From Bimuria novae-zelandiae CBS 107.79 (Eukaryota; Ascomycota; Dothideomycetes; Pleosporales; Didymosphaeriaceae), in contig ML976665.1 in NCBI GenBank assembly GCA_010015655.1, forward strand, positions 427,909 to 491,908: a DNA stretch of 64,000 nt. The letters are read 5' to 3'. The notes beneath the pieces were generated by a model. That model was not told where the DNA came from. It saw only the letters and a program-made list of their open reading frames with translations, and made no database searches. How positions within the stretch are numbered: the first letter of the stretch is position 1; each line of letters begins with the position of its first letter. The translations under genes were made by a program, and so were the position numbers. Positions 25,019 through 36,305 of this stretch are shown in pieces.

Positions 25019-25194
25019 TATTAGATATCACGTCTTAATAGATGTCCTGATAATTCGGGGGTTTAAATTAATGTATTAGGTTGTTCTGCCTGTCTACGGG
25101 GTTCCCTCGGCAGGTTCTGTGTGTTCTCGGTTAATCCCCGGCCTTTTTCGGGCTATCCCTGATCCTCCGAACTTGATATGCTTTTTATCTGACA
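25019..25194 (-). repeat. 5' LTR of Cop-2
   Basis: 176 bp; in sense it starts TGTCAGAT and ends ATCTAATA. The two LTRs can be paired base for base with no length change. Confidence 0.88.
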
Positions 25195-26420
25195 ATAATC
25201 GTGTTATACTTGGAGAGGGTAAGTTAATTTAAAATTTTCTCATATTTAGCCTAAGTAAGCGTAATTAGTGGAGTCCTAATAAATAATTTTCTTATAATAG
25301 CTATTTTAAGTTTCTTACACAAGATTAGAGCCTAATAATATCTACCTTCCTTATATAGACACTTCTTACTATTCTTGATTAACTTTTTATTAGAGTTTAA
25401 ACTATAACTTTTAGCGTTTAAGAACTGACTCAGTCTCGCGAATATAGCTAATCCTTTTATATAAATAGTACGCGCCTATAGTATAGTAAAGAAGACCTTT
25501 TAAAGTTTATTAAGGGTTAAAAGGCGTGTTTTATGCGTAATATCTCGTATAATATTAGCGTACTAGCCTATAGCTCACTTAAAAGCTATCTTCTAACTAA
25601 TTACGTTTAAAAATTTAGCACAATAGTACCTTTATAACGTCTACAATCTTATAAATAGTTGTTTAGTAATAGAGTATCTACTATTCCTGAAACTAAATTT
25701 TAGGATTTTACCTTTTATACTTAGCTTTATTAAAATAAACTTAGTATTAGCTACGCAGGAGTATCTTAGTGCTAATAAGTATTAGGGTAAGATTATCTTT
25801 AAGTGTCCTAATAAATAGTTATAAAATTAAATAGTTTTCTTAAACTAGTGCAATCGTCACGGATGCCGTAAAACCTAGTAAGACTATATAATTAACCTAG
25901 TTCTAAAGGTTCTAGAGCTTTGAGCTTTTGCTAGCCTAGTCAAAGGACTCTGCGCGATACTCTACTATTCTAGGTTAGTATTACGTACTTAATACTTTAA
26001 ATATTATTATACGTTACTTAAAATTAGCGGCAGATTTATTAGATTCTCTTATTAGAGCTATTAAGACTCTAGGACGAATTAGCTAAATGGCTATTATAGT
26101 TACTATATCTTTAGTATTAAGGTTAATCTTATTCTAAAATCCTTTTAAGTGTGTGTGGAATTATAGCTAGTTATACGAAGGAAGCCATAATACTTAATTA
26201 ATTAGCTAATAATATCCTAATAGTATCGCATCATCAGACATAGCTATAAGTTAAAATAAAATTTAGAGAAATAAAGCAATCTCTATTAAAGATTATAAAA
26301 ATAGGCTAGAGTAAACTAAGTGTAAAGCACTACTATTAAGATTCTAAAAGCATAAAGAGAATTATCCTAATTTCTTAAAGCGCTAGGCTTATAACTATTA
26401 AATAAAAGTAAGCTAAAGAG
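25195..26420 (-). mobile_element. Cop-1a gag and 5' leader
   Basis: The minus strand from ATG at 26241 begins MSDDAILLGYYQ and continues through stretches such as NLNTKDIVTIIAI and LQNLQNQVNYIVLLGF. The last is almost identical to the corresponding stretch of Cop-1b just before the Gyp-B2 insertion (26,890-26,945). Conservation between two copies supports coding; by position it is the copia gag. About 180 bp of leader lie between the ATG and the junction with Cop-1b. I could not delimit the LTR. Confidence 0.6.
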
Positions 26421-26560
26421 TAATGCCTGTTCTTAGAAAAATTAAACTAAAACGTTTACTATATATCTAAGTATCTTACGTAAGCTCGCGAACCTCAGCG
26501 AGCTCACGTGAGTCTAGACTAGGTCTTACATTTGCGACATTAATGTATTTATAACCGCGT
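26421..26560. other. Junction between head-to-head Cop-1a and Cop-1b, with hairpin
   Basis: A non-coding centre of the inverted pair. It contains an imperfect stem, ACGTAAGCTCGC (26478-26489) against GCGAGCTCACGT (26498-26509), with an 8-base loop and a CACGTG at 26505-26510. It could be a remnant of a copia LTR promoter or simply the target sequence between two insertions. Confidence 0.4.
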
Positions 26561-26950
26561 ATTATTTGAATACTAATATCCTATTAATACGCGCGAGCTA
26601 TTAATACCCCCCTTTCTTGCCTTACTAGTACTCTTGCCTAAGAACCTACTTTAGCTCCTTTGGAACTAGCTACCTCTTAGTGATTTAACAGGTTAACCCT
26701 AATACTAAAGTCGTAGTAACTACGATAGCTACTTTGCTAATTCGCCCTAAAGTCCTAATAGTTCTAATGAAAGAATTTAATAAATATACCACTAAATTTA
26801 AGCAACGAATAATATATATATTATTTAGTACGTAATACTAACTTGCGATAGTAGAATATCGCGTAAAGTCCTTAAACTAGGCTAGTAAAAGCTTAAAACT
26901 CTAGAACCTCTAGAACTAGGTTAATTATATAGTCTTACTAGATTGTATAG
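26561..26950 (+). mobile_element. Cop-1b gag N-terminal part
   Basis: The plus frame gives PNTKVVVTTIA and LQNLQNQVNYIVLLD, matching Cop-1a gag. It is cut by Gyp-B2 at 26950/26951 and resumes at 40851 with residues resembling VSLALV, which align to VTIALV in Cop-1a. The extreme 5' end and LTR could not be identified; this end differs from Cop-1a, so the copies may be from different subfamilies or one is truncated. Confidence 0.6.
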
Positions 26951-27381
26951 TATTATGAGGCGCTCACACCTTATTCCGATCCGGGTTAGGGCAGTAAGGT
27001 ATTATAGTACTTTATAAATTATTTAGTAGTATAAGTTAATGCGACACTTAGCGCGTAGCTAAATAATTTAATTTTATAATAAATAAGATAACTATTAGTC
27101 TATATAGGAGAACGTACTTGCATAGAAAATATATAAGTTAACTATAAGGAGGGTAGAAAGGAAATCGTCCCGTACATATACCTGGCTTGCTTAGCTACTT
27201 AGTATCGCTAATTAACTAAGCAGTCACGTGCCTTGCCTGCTTAGTTACTTAGTACTACTAATAAACTAAGTAGTTACGTGACTTTAAAGCTAGTTCTTTA
27301 GCGTACTTATTAATCTATTCTTTAGCTACCTTATTTTTTATAAGCGCCTATCCCTTATTATCTTACTTTTAGTTTATAACA
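26951..27381 (-). repeat. 3' LTR of Gyp-B2 (heavily RIP-mutated)
   Basis: Begins TATTATGAGG (TG eroded to TA) and ends TTATAACA. Compared with the partner LTR it has many additional transitions, especially in the U3 half. One CACGTG survives at 27225-27230; the second has become TACGTG. Confidence 0.88.
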
Positions 27382-29535
27382 CTATCCCTCCCTTACTAGC
27401 CTTTATTTATAAAGAATTATGCTTACTAACTACATAACTAGCACTTATTATTATTATAAACTTATTTTTACTATTAAGGCGTACAAAAGCATTATAGTAT
27501 TAAAGTATTCTAATTATAAGACTTACTCGCGAGTCTGCAATGTGTTAGTTTATTTATAAAACTATAGTAAGTACCTAAAAAGGGGCGCGAAGTGCGACGT
27601 AGCTATTACTTATAATAAATATTTTTATTTTGTTACTAAAAAGCAAAAATTAGATATATAAATTCTAAAGGCGTAAAAAGAGTAAAATATAATATTTAAG
27701 GCTATACGCGTAGTACGTGCAAAAAAAGAATATTTAGTTAAATAATTAGTATTAAATATAAAGCGTGCTAAAAAGGTAATTATTATTAAAAGCGCTGCCT
27801 TAGAGGAATTAGAAGGGGACCTGCCTTAGCCTTCCTGGCCAAATGGCCTGGCTGAGCTTACCCCGATCATCTGGTTAGCTATAGAGGAGTTCCCTCCTGA
27901 CTTCTGGGATAACCCGCCGTCTCTGGCATCCTAGGCCCTCCTGGGGTGCGGGGTATCCGGGTGTTCTTTATAGAACCTGTCTAGGGTAGCTTTATAGTTA
28001 GTAAGGTTTTTTACTAGTTTCTACGTGTTATAGCTTTCTAGCTATCCTTCTTATTTTACTAGGTACTTATACTAACGCTTAAAATTTTATAGATCTTTAA
28101 TTACCTTAACCTCGTATTCCTTATCCTTAAGTTCTTAATATAATTCTCATTTAGTATTTAATAGTGCTAGTTTTAATAATAACTTATAAAAGACTAAGTA
28201 TATGCGTGTATTTATAAGTAATTATAATTTAAAATTTACTAGTTCTTTAACTTTTTAAATCTTAAATAGTCCTTTTTAAACGTTATCTAGTTTTTTACTT
28301 AGCTTTATTATTTTAAAATTTTTTTATAAGAAGAGGACTTTATCTCTCTCCTTAAAAGTGAGTCCTTTAATCCTTTTCTTATTTACTTATCACGCTATTT
28401 ACTTATTACGTTACGCGATATTTCTATATAGCGTTTTATATAATTCCTATATAAGTTTTACTTTATTAGCTACGTCTTTCGCAACGATTTTAATAACTAA
28501 TAGATCCTAGTAAGTAGTTAGCTCACATCCGTAATTAGCGTAGTATGGTGAGTACCCTATAGTCGCTAATCTTGCTATTATATGCTAGCTAGGCTATTAG
28601 TAATAGCTTAACTTAATTATCCTAAAGCTTATTTATATATATCTAGAGGTACTATTCTAACGTCTAATTTATTTGCTTAGTCTAGCTATCTATCTTAGGG
28701 TGGAAGCTTGTTGTAAGCTTATATTTAATCCTTAATTTAGATATAAACGTGGTCTAATACGATAATATAAATATTTTAGCCTTATCTATAATAAACTTAT
28801 CTAGTTATTTAACCTGCGATATTAGCTCTTATTCTACTATATAAGCTAATTCTTTTACTAATATAGCTTCTCTAATTAGCACGAACCTTAACTCCTTAGT
28901 TAGTTAATAGACTATAACTAAAATAAAGTTATAGGGTTTCTTATTCCTTAGTACTAATAATGCTGGTAGCTTTATAATAAAGTCTATAGTCACACTAGAC
29001 TACGGTCTTAGGGGCGGTTATAATAGCTATAAAAGGCTATAAGGCTTATATCTCTTAGGCTTATTTTTATAATAGGCTATATAATTGCCTAGAACCTTCT
29101 ATATTGCCTAGCGTAGCTTAGGAATAGTATATTTATTCGCGATCTAACGCGTTATTTTAATAATACCTAAGTGCCCCTAATCCTTATCTTTATATAACGT
29201 CTTAATTAGTAGCGGAGCTACTTACTTACTAATTTAGATATAGTTTTAATAGTTTTATGCTAATAATCTTATAGCTTTATAAAAATTATATACTTAATAA
29301 TCCTTATCTATAAGCCTTCTGCAATCTTGTATCCTATCTATAGCTAGCCTATAATAGGTAAAGTCTACGCGTCGCACTTCTAGTAGTAGCGCGAGCTATG
29401 TCTTATTATAGTATAAGGTTCTGTCCTTCGCATAGGTTAAGATTACGATATAGTTACCTCTATTATCTTTTTTTTAATAGGTCTAATTATCTACTAAGCG
29501 CGTTTACTATAGCGTTTATATTTCCTAGTAAGTGT
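27382..29535 (-). pseudogene. Gyp-B2 3' region, chromodomain and integrase, RIP-degraded
   Basis: Parallel to Gyp-B1 8,930-10,750 by eye, with denser TAG/TAA. A GC-richer patch at 27,790-27,990 stands out (GGCCAAATGGCCTGG and following) and has no obvious counterpart in Gyp-B1. It has no LTR-like ends that I could see. The open frame 29398-29583 crosses the Gyp-C insertion point and is not a gene. Confidence 0.6.
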
Positions 29536-29540
29536 ATAAT

Positions 29541-29809
29541 TGTGACGGCCTGGCATGCCGGCAGGACACATGACCTCGCGTGAGAGGCGCGACTACCTCA
29601 CGCCTGGGTGCAGCTGCCTCACGCCTGGGCGCAGCTACCCACGCACCCAGTGTAGCTATCTTGGATAGATAGATGTTCCGTGCCGAGCGGCAGCGCATAA
29701 AAGCGCCGCAGGCCTGTATACCTACAGTCTCCTCATCTTAGTGTAGCTAAAATAGAGCTAACCTACCTTATCTACTCTCTTAATGCAGGAGCCTGTGCCT
29801 GTCCTTATA
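29541..29809 (+). repeat. 5' LTR of Gyp-C, with internal 21-bp duplication
   Basis: TGTGACGG to CCTTATA (from CCTCACA). It is 269 bp, 21 bp longer than its partner, because a unit containing CTCACGCCTGGG is present twice near 29,597-29,635. A CATAAAAG box near 29,697 could be the TATA element. The body is GC-rich and little mutated apart from the ends. Confidence 0.9.
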
Positions 29810-32800
29810 TTACACTAAAATTTCTTTACTTAGCTAGAAATAGTAATAAAATATTAGGTTAAACTGCTTAATCTGCCTGCGCGCACGACTTAATAATAAC
29901 TACCTTAAAAGATTTATTATATAACTACGCTAAGCTATTAGTTTATTATAGAGTATAATTACCCGTAATAAGAGGTCTTAATACTACTAAGTAACGTACC
30001 GCTTAAAGGGAGTTAAAAGACGTAGTTTAAAAATAGCACGCTATAGTTAGCTAAAAAAGCTAATTAGCCTGCCGCCTTTTGCTTAATAAACATGCTATAC
30101 AGGCAACCTACTACTTACGTAAAGAGGGCTATAAGAGCCCTAGCCTCTATAAGAGAGGAACCTATTCCTACTAACTATCCTAAGCACTACCTGCTCGCCT
30201 TCTCCCTACTAGAGAACTAATAACTTGTTACGGTATAATTCCATCAGCTTCGATTCTATCAGGTTCCATGCCTAGACTCTTGGCAGGATCCAACGTCTAT
30301 ATATATGTAGGATATCTCTACGATAGAGAAATCAACGCAGCCGTCTTCCCTTCCTTACATAACTAGCTATTTTACCCGCAGTATTAACAAAATAGCACTA
30401 AAACACCTATTTATAGCGTTAGTTTTAGAAAAGGAGATGCTGGGCAGCGCGTATAACCTATTTAAGCTCTTTATCTACTAAGAACACGAAATCCAGAGCT
30501 ATGGCTTTATTACTAAGGAAAACCATAATTAAGACACTTCCCTAAAACTTGCTCGTATCTAGTAAGGTATTAATAAGGACCTCTTGCAACCTCCCTAGCT
30601 ACCTATATTTACTAGCAATAACCTGATTACTACGACGCTAGAGGCTATAATTAAGCATTGTAGGCAGGAACTAGCAAAGATTACTATAGAGCTAGTTAGC
30701 TAGCTACTTCTTTATAGTGTAGAGTAATAATAACTACATATATACTGCCAGATCGCTGCTAATGCCTTAACTAAAGGCGAAGGGCTGCATAGAGTCCTTA
30801 TTTAAGCGCAGTAAAAGATAGACAGGTTAGACGCCTAACTTACTAAACAGGCTATAGCAGGCTCTACCCCTAATATACTAGTAACTTAATCTTATATAAC
30901 TAAATTCTAAATTTTCCCTTAGATCTTAAGCTAGAGCGTCTCCTCCGCTAACAACCCGCTAAGCTCTAAGTCTAGCGAGCCTAATAACTTATGTTTTTCG
31001 TGCTTATTACTATTTAAGCCTATTACTTGTCTATATACACGCTCTTTAGGCGTAAGCTAGCGCTTAGTTAAGTTCCTAGACCCTCCGCTACTCTTAGACG
31101 GCAAGATAACTACGACCTTTAAGCACTAGAGGGCCTATATAGAGAACAAACTTTGGTCTAACCGCGATTGGTTTGTGGGAGAGACTTTAAAGGATACCTA
31201 AGAGCGTATTATAGCATATATAACTACACGCATAGAGGATCCCGTCCGTAACTAACTTATAACTTTAATTAAAGCTCTACAAGATGGTGGCGAACGCATT
31301 AATAGCAAATTTATAATAGATATAATAAAGCAAGCTTTTAGTAACCTATATAAGGAGAAGAAGGCCTGTTAGGCATTTATTTAACTACGCCTCCGCTTTA
31401 TAGCTAAGTTTACTAGGTTCTAAGTAGACTTCTTTTGCCTTGCGACGCAGCGCAAGCTACGTACTAATTAATAAGTTAAAGAGTTTTATAAGAAGCTTAT
31501 AGATTAACTCCGCATAAATATAGGCTATAATATTTGTTGCCTTAAAGATAATTACTCTAAGTTTATTAATATTGCCCGCGACCTCGCATGAGAGGTAGTA
31601 ATTATAGACTCCTAGGTTACAGCGCGCGCCAAACGAGAATCTTAAAAGAAGGCTACTCTTACCTTAGCCGCTAGGTCTCGCGAGTACGCTTTAATACTAG
31701 CGTAGCCCCTTACTCGCATATAGCCAACGCGCGCCGCCACTATAGCTCTAGGTAGCTAGCTTACCTACTATTATTATAAAAAGTTAGGATACATTACTTA
31801 AAACTGCCTAAATAGCCCTGTTAATTAGAAAGCGTTAGAGGCCAGCGATTTAACACCGTAAGCTAATAAAAAGGTATACTATAAGGCTAAGAACGAAGGC
31901 TTCCTCTCTTCTAATAAGGAATTAGGAAAAGTATTACTCTAGGGGAAGTCTCCTTCTTAGAGAATCCTATAGGAGCTGCTAGCATATAAGACCTCTTATT
32001 TAGCGAAAGTGCTTTTACTCTGCCTTGCCGCATCTTAACAAATAGGCTAGTAATTAGGTTAAAGGCTCTTATTAACACAGGCGCAGGTAGCTACGTCCTA
32101 GTCTACTTTAAATACCTTCGCATAATTAAGAAGGGACTTAAGATATCTATTAAAAACATAGAAGCTGTTCCCTTGGCTAGATATAATAGTTAACTAAACG
32201 GGCAGGTAAATAAGCACTTCTAGGCTAATCTAGTGCTAGACGGCTACCGCCTTACTACTCACTTTATACCTTACGATACTAGCTACCACGACCTTATAAT
32301 TAGTCGCAAGCTTCTCGAGGAAGCTAACGTTTAGATTAACTATAAGTAGTAGATACTTAAGTAGCTAGATATAATATAAATTAACTATAAACGAGATATT
32401 ATTATCCTAACGCGGGGCACAGCTATAGGAATTAATTCTAAGTATTAGGTAGATACTAACTAACGTAACAAGCTTATAGACGTGGCTATTATATGGCATA
32501 TTTACCGCTTATTGTAGCAATCCCCTTAGCGTCGTACCTACTAGAAGAACCTAGCGAAGATAGAGGAGTAGCTCTACTACCAAGCGCTACTATTATAAGA
32601 GTAGTAGCTAACTTGCCCTAAACCTGTCTCCCGCGAGGACCTCGCTAAGGCAGGCCTTAAGATTAATATTATAAGAGCTATAGTATTTATAATTAATGCG
32701 CGTTAGAAAGAGACAGTTATTAGCTATATTAGTATTTATAAAGTAGAGAAGCTAATCTAAGACTGTAAGGAGGAGCTAGGCTAGATAGACCCGCCAGACC

Positions 32801-35800
32801 TAGATAAAGAACTCTACTAGCTTCTTATAGAGAAGTTACTATTCCTAGGCTATGCGGGCGCTACCCTAGCTTACTTTTTAAAGAAGGACTCTAACGTACT
32901 ACCTCTACACCGCGATAGCGTTAATTATAATATTAAGCTAATCGCGGATAACACACTAATATTAAGCCTACTATATAGCATGTCTCTAGAGTAGTTATAG
33001 CTTATTAAGGATTACCTAAATAACTACCTCTAACGTGGCGTTATTACTTATAGCAACGCGCCCTACGCCTTACTAGTACTATTTACTAAAAAGCCTAAAG
33101 GGGGGTGATAATTTTGTGTTAACTATCGCAAGCTTAACGCTATTATAAAGAAAGATGTCTATCCTATCCTACTTATCTAAGAGACCCTTACGAGGCTCGC
33201 CCGTGCTAAGATATTTACTAAGCTAGACGTACGGCAGGCCTTTTATCGTATTTAACTAGATAAGGAAGTAAAGGACCTAACCACGTTTCGTATATACTAT
33301 AGTAACTACAAGTATCGTGTGCTCCTATTCGGTCTTTATAATAGGCCTGCCACCTTCTAGTAATATATTAATAGGATACTACATGGCCTACTTAACGACT
33401 TTTGCATAGCATATCTAGACAATATCCTTATCTACTTAAAGGATCCACTACACTATAAGGAGCATATTACGCAGGTGCTTAAACGACTCCACGACGCTAG
33501 TTTATAAGCAGACATTAAGAAGAGCAAGTTTATAGTAACTAAAATAAAGTTCCTTAGCCTTATTATTAGCACTTAAGGTATTTAGAAGGACCTAGAGAAG
33601 ATCGCTGCTATACAGGACTAGCCTATACTTATATTAGTTAAAAGTATATAGTTATTTTTAGGCTTTTATAACTTCTACTAAACCTTCCTTAAGGACTATA
33701 GACGCATTATTAGACCGCTTACAAAGCTCCTTAAGAAGGGCGCCTAGCATACCTTTAAAGAGCGAGAGCTTATAGCCTTTTAGCAAGTTAAAGACCCTAT
33801 ACTATTAGATAACGTACTTGCTTACTACTCTCCCTATCGCGTTACACGCATAGAAACAGACGTAAGCGATGGTGTTATTACTAGCGTACTCTCTTAGCTG
33901 CAGGACGACGGACTCTGGCGACCTATAGCCTTCTATTCCAAGATAATAAGCGACCCGCAGATAAACTACGATATATACGATAAAGAAATGCTAGCCATAA
34001 TCTATAGCCTTAAAGAATAGAGATCTTAGCTTATTAGTTTATAGACGACTAAGCCCTTTAGCGCTATTACTAACTATTAAGTGCTAGAGTACTTTTCTAC
34101 TAAGCGCGAGCTTACTCCTCGACAAATACGCTAGGCTATAATAGTGGCTAATTTTAACCTAAAGCTTACCTACTAACTAGGCACTACTAACGTAGTGGCT
34201 AACGCGCTGTCACGCAAGTAGGAGGAACTATAGACTTAAAAAAAGAAGGATAAAGTAGCTCGTATAAGGGTCTTCTTATAGGCTAAGTAGCTAGACGTTA
34301 ACATAGTGTAAGAAGCTACAACCTAACTTACTAACCTAGCTACTTAAGGATTATAGGGCTAGGAGCTTAAGATTACTATAATAGACATCTTTCTAGCCTC
34401 TCCCTCTATAGAGGATTCTCATGCCCTCGTTAATTAGGTAATTAAGGTAAACTAGAATTACGATAGCCTATAAAAGCTGCGGGAAAAAGCTCTATCTAAT
34501 AACTAAGGACTATAGAAGCTAAATAATTAAGATCTACTCTTATATAAAGATTAGCTAGTTATCCTAGCAGTCAACTTCCTACGCACCTACTTAATCTAAG
34601 CTACCTATGCTACGTAGCTTACTGCTCACCTAGGAAAAAGGAAGACAGCGAAGCTACTTAGAGATTAGTACTACTAGCCAAATCTAGCGAAGGATGTGGA
34701 CACCTATATCGCCACCTATAAGGCTTATTAATAGAGTTATACGCCCCGCAATCGCACCCTAGAACTACTTAAGCTACTATTAATACTAGAGTAAGCATAG
34801 CAAGACGTTTTAATAAACTTTAAGTTATTCCTACCCGACAAGAAAGGGTACAATAACGCCTTTATTATAGTTAACTGCCTAAGCAAGCGCTGCTTCTTAC
34901 TGCCCTACCACAAGATAACCACGGCGGAACAGGCTATAGATATGTACTATCGCTACATCTGGCGCGTGTACGGCCCACCCAAGTCTATCGTCTCTAATCG
35001 AGGCCCGCAGTTTATCTCAGCATTTATAAATAAGCTATGCTAACTTATGGGCGTTAAGTAAAAGCTCTTAATAGCTTATTATCCTTAGACTAATAGTAAC
35101 ATAGAAATTATAAACTAGTACCTTAACCAGCGCCTTCGCCTATTTATTAACTACTACTAAGATAACTAGTCTGACCTACTGCCCTGCATGGACTGGGCTC
35201 AGGCTATACTGCCTCATGAGACTACAGGCCTCTTGCCATACGAGATCGAGTTCGGACATTAGCCTACACACTACTAGGACTAGGAAGAGCGGATAAAGAC
35301 CTCGCCTATAGCCCGTAAGCAGATGTCCCGAGAGGAAGCGCAGAACTACGTAAAGGTTTAATATAACGCTATAAAGCGGGCTATAGAGATAGCTTAGAGA
35401 GGGATTATTTATGCCTAGGAGCAATAAGCACGTTAAGTAAATAAGAAATAACGTAAGCTAGATTTTAAAGTAGGCGATTAAGTCTATATTACGCTAAGAA
35501 GCTTTATAACTAACTAGCCTAGTTAGAAGCTTAACTAGCAGATGTACGGGCCCTACCTAATTATTACTATAAAAGGACACTCCTACTAAGTTAAGCTTTT
35601 GCTATACATGTATATGCATAATGTCTTCTATATAGACCGCCTATAGAAAGCCGCCATAGATACACTACTAGGTTAGATAAAGCTAGAAGAGGAGCTAATA
35701 GAGGTTAACGGCAACCTAGAATAGTAAGTAGAAGAAATCTTTAATAGCTATATCTACTAAGGACGTTTATAATATAAAGTCTCCTAGACTACCTATAATC

Positions 35801-36052
35801 CTAACCCTACCTGGTACAACGCTCGAGGCTTTGTTGGGGCACTATATAAGGTAAAAGAGTATTATAACGTATACCTAGACAAAGCAGGGCTACTACTACG
35901 ACTAGATATCTAGCTACGAGGGTATAAGGCTAGTACCTATCTAGAGATAACAGAGGAAGATAATAAAGCTGCGGTTATACTAGTACAAGGCAAGACACGA
36001 AGGAGGTAACATAATAGACTTAAAGGACTGCGCCCACCTTAGAGGGGGGTAA
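29810..36052 (+). pseudogene. Gyp-C gag-pol, RIP-degraded
   Basis: One long plus-strand coding region for capsid and pol enzymes, now interrupted throughout by TAG/TAA. RT is the clearest part: FCIAYLDNILIY near 33,400-33,435, preceded by sequence equivalent to the usual YRKLN and FGL blocks. The protease Asp and the second RT Asp both read Asn, each a single G-to-A change typical of RIP. The open frame 35176-35424 on the opposite strand is a shadow of the integrase. Confidence 0.85.
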
Positions 36053-36300
36053 TATAACGGCCTAGCATGCTAGCAGGACATATAACCTCGCGTGAGAGGC
36101 GCGACTGCCTCACGCCTGGGCGCAGCTGCCCACGCACCCAGTGTAGCTATCTCGGATAGATAGATGTTCCGTGCCGAGCGGTAGCGCATAAAAGCGCCGC
36201 AGGCCTGTGTACCTACAGTCTCCTCATCTTAGTGTAGCTGAAATAGAGCCAACCTACCTCATCTACTCTCTTGATGCAGGAGCCTGTGCCCGTCCTCACA
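36053..36300 (+). repeat. 3' LTR of Gyp-C
   Basis: Starts TATAACGG (from TGTGACGG) and ends CCTCACA, followed by ATAAT. 248 bp, with one copy of the 21-bp unit duplicated in the 5' LTR. The open frame 36207-36473 starts inside it and runs into Gyp-B2; it is not a gene. Confidence 0.9.
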
Positions 36301-36305
36301 ATAAT

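Larger units (their letters stand above)
19986..25194 (-). mobile_element. Cop-2: full-length Ty1/copia LTR retrotransposon
   Basis: Two equal 176-bp LTRs (19986-20161, 25019-25194) enclose a minus-strand gag-pol. The left LTR is preceded in sense by a polypurine tract (CTGAGGGGGTG, complement of 20162-20172), which fixes the orientation. Flanks are ATAAG (19981-19985) and ATAAT (25195-25199), a 4/5 match taken as the eroded target duplication. Gag has a fully preserved CCHC knuckle near 23,880-23,925 (CLAC, then RH, then ECF). The RT box YVDDI at 21224-21235 is the copia signature. The total of 5.2 kb is standard. Frames contain TAG/TAA stops but the RIP load is lighter than in Cop-1. Confidence 0.9.
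29541..36300 (+). mobile_element. Gyp-C: full-length plus-strand Ty3/gypsy retrotransposon nested in Gyp-B2
   Basis: LTRs 29541-29809 and 36053-36300 are flanked by perfect ATAAT copies (29536-29540, 36301-36305). The polypurine run AGAGGGGGGTAA ends at the right LTR, confirming plus orientation. Domains in order: gag about 30,400-31,700; zinc knuckle 31766-31807 (Cys and His partly Tyr); protease motif ALINTGA (from D-T-G-A) near 32,065; RT about 33,080-33,640 with YLDN at 33412-33423; RNase H with ETDVSD near 33,855; integrase about 34,600-35,350; and a chromodomain-like end near 35,770-35,900. The frame is closed by many TAG/TAA. Length 6.76 kb. Confidence 0.92.
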
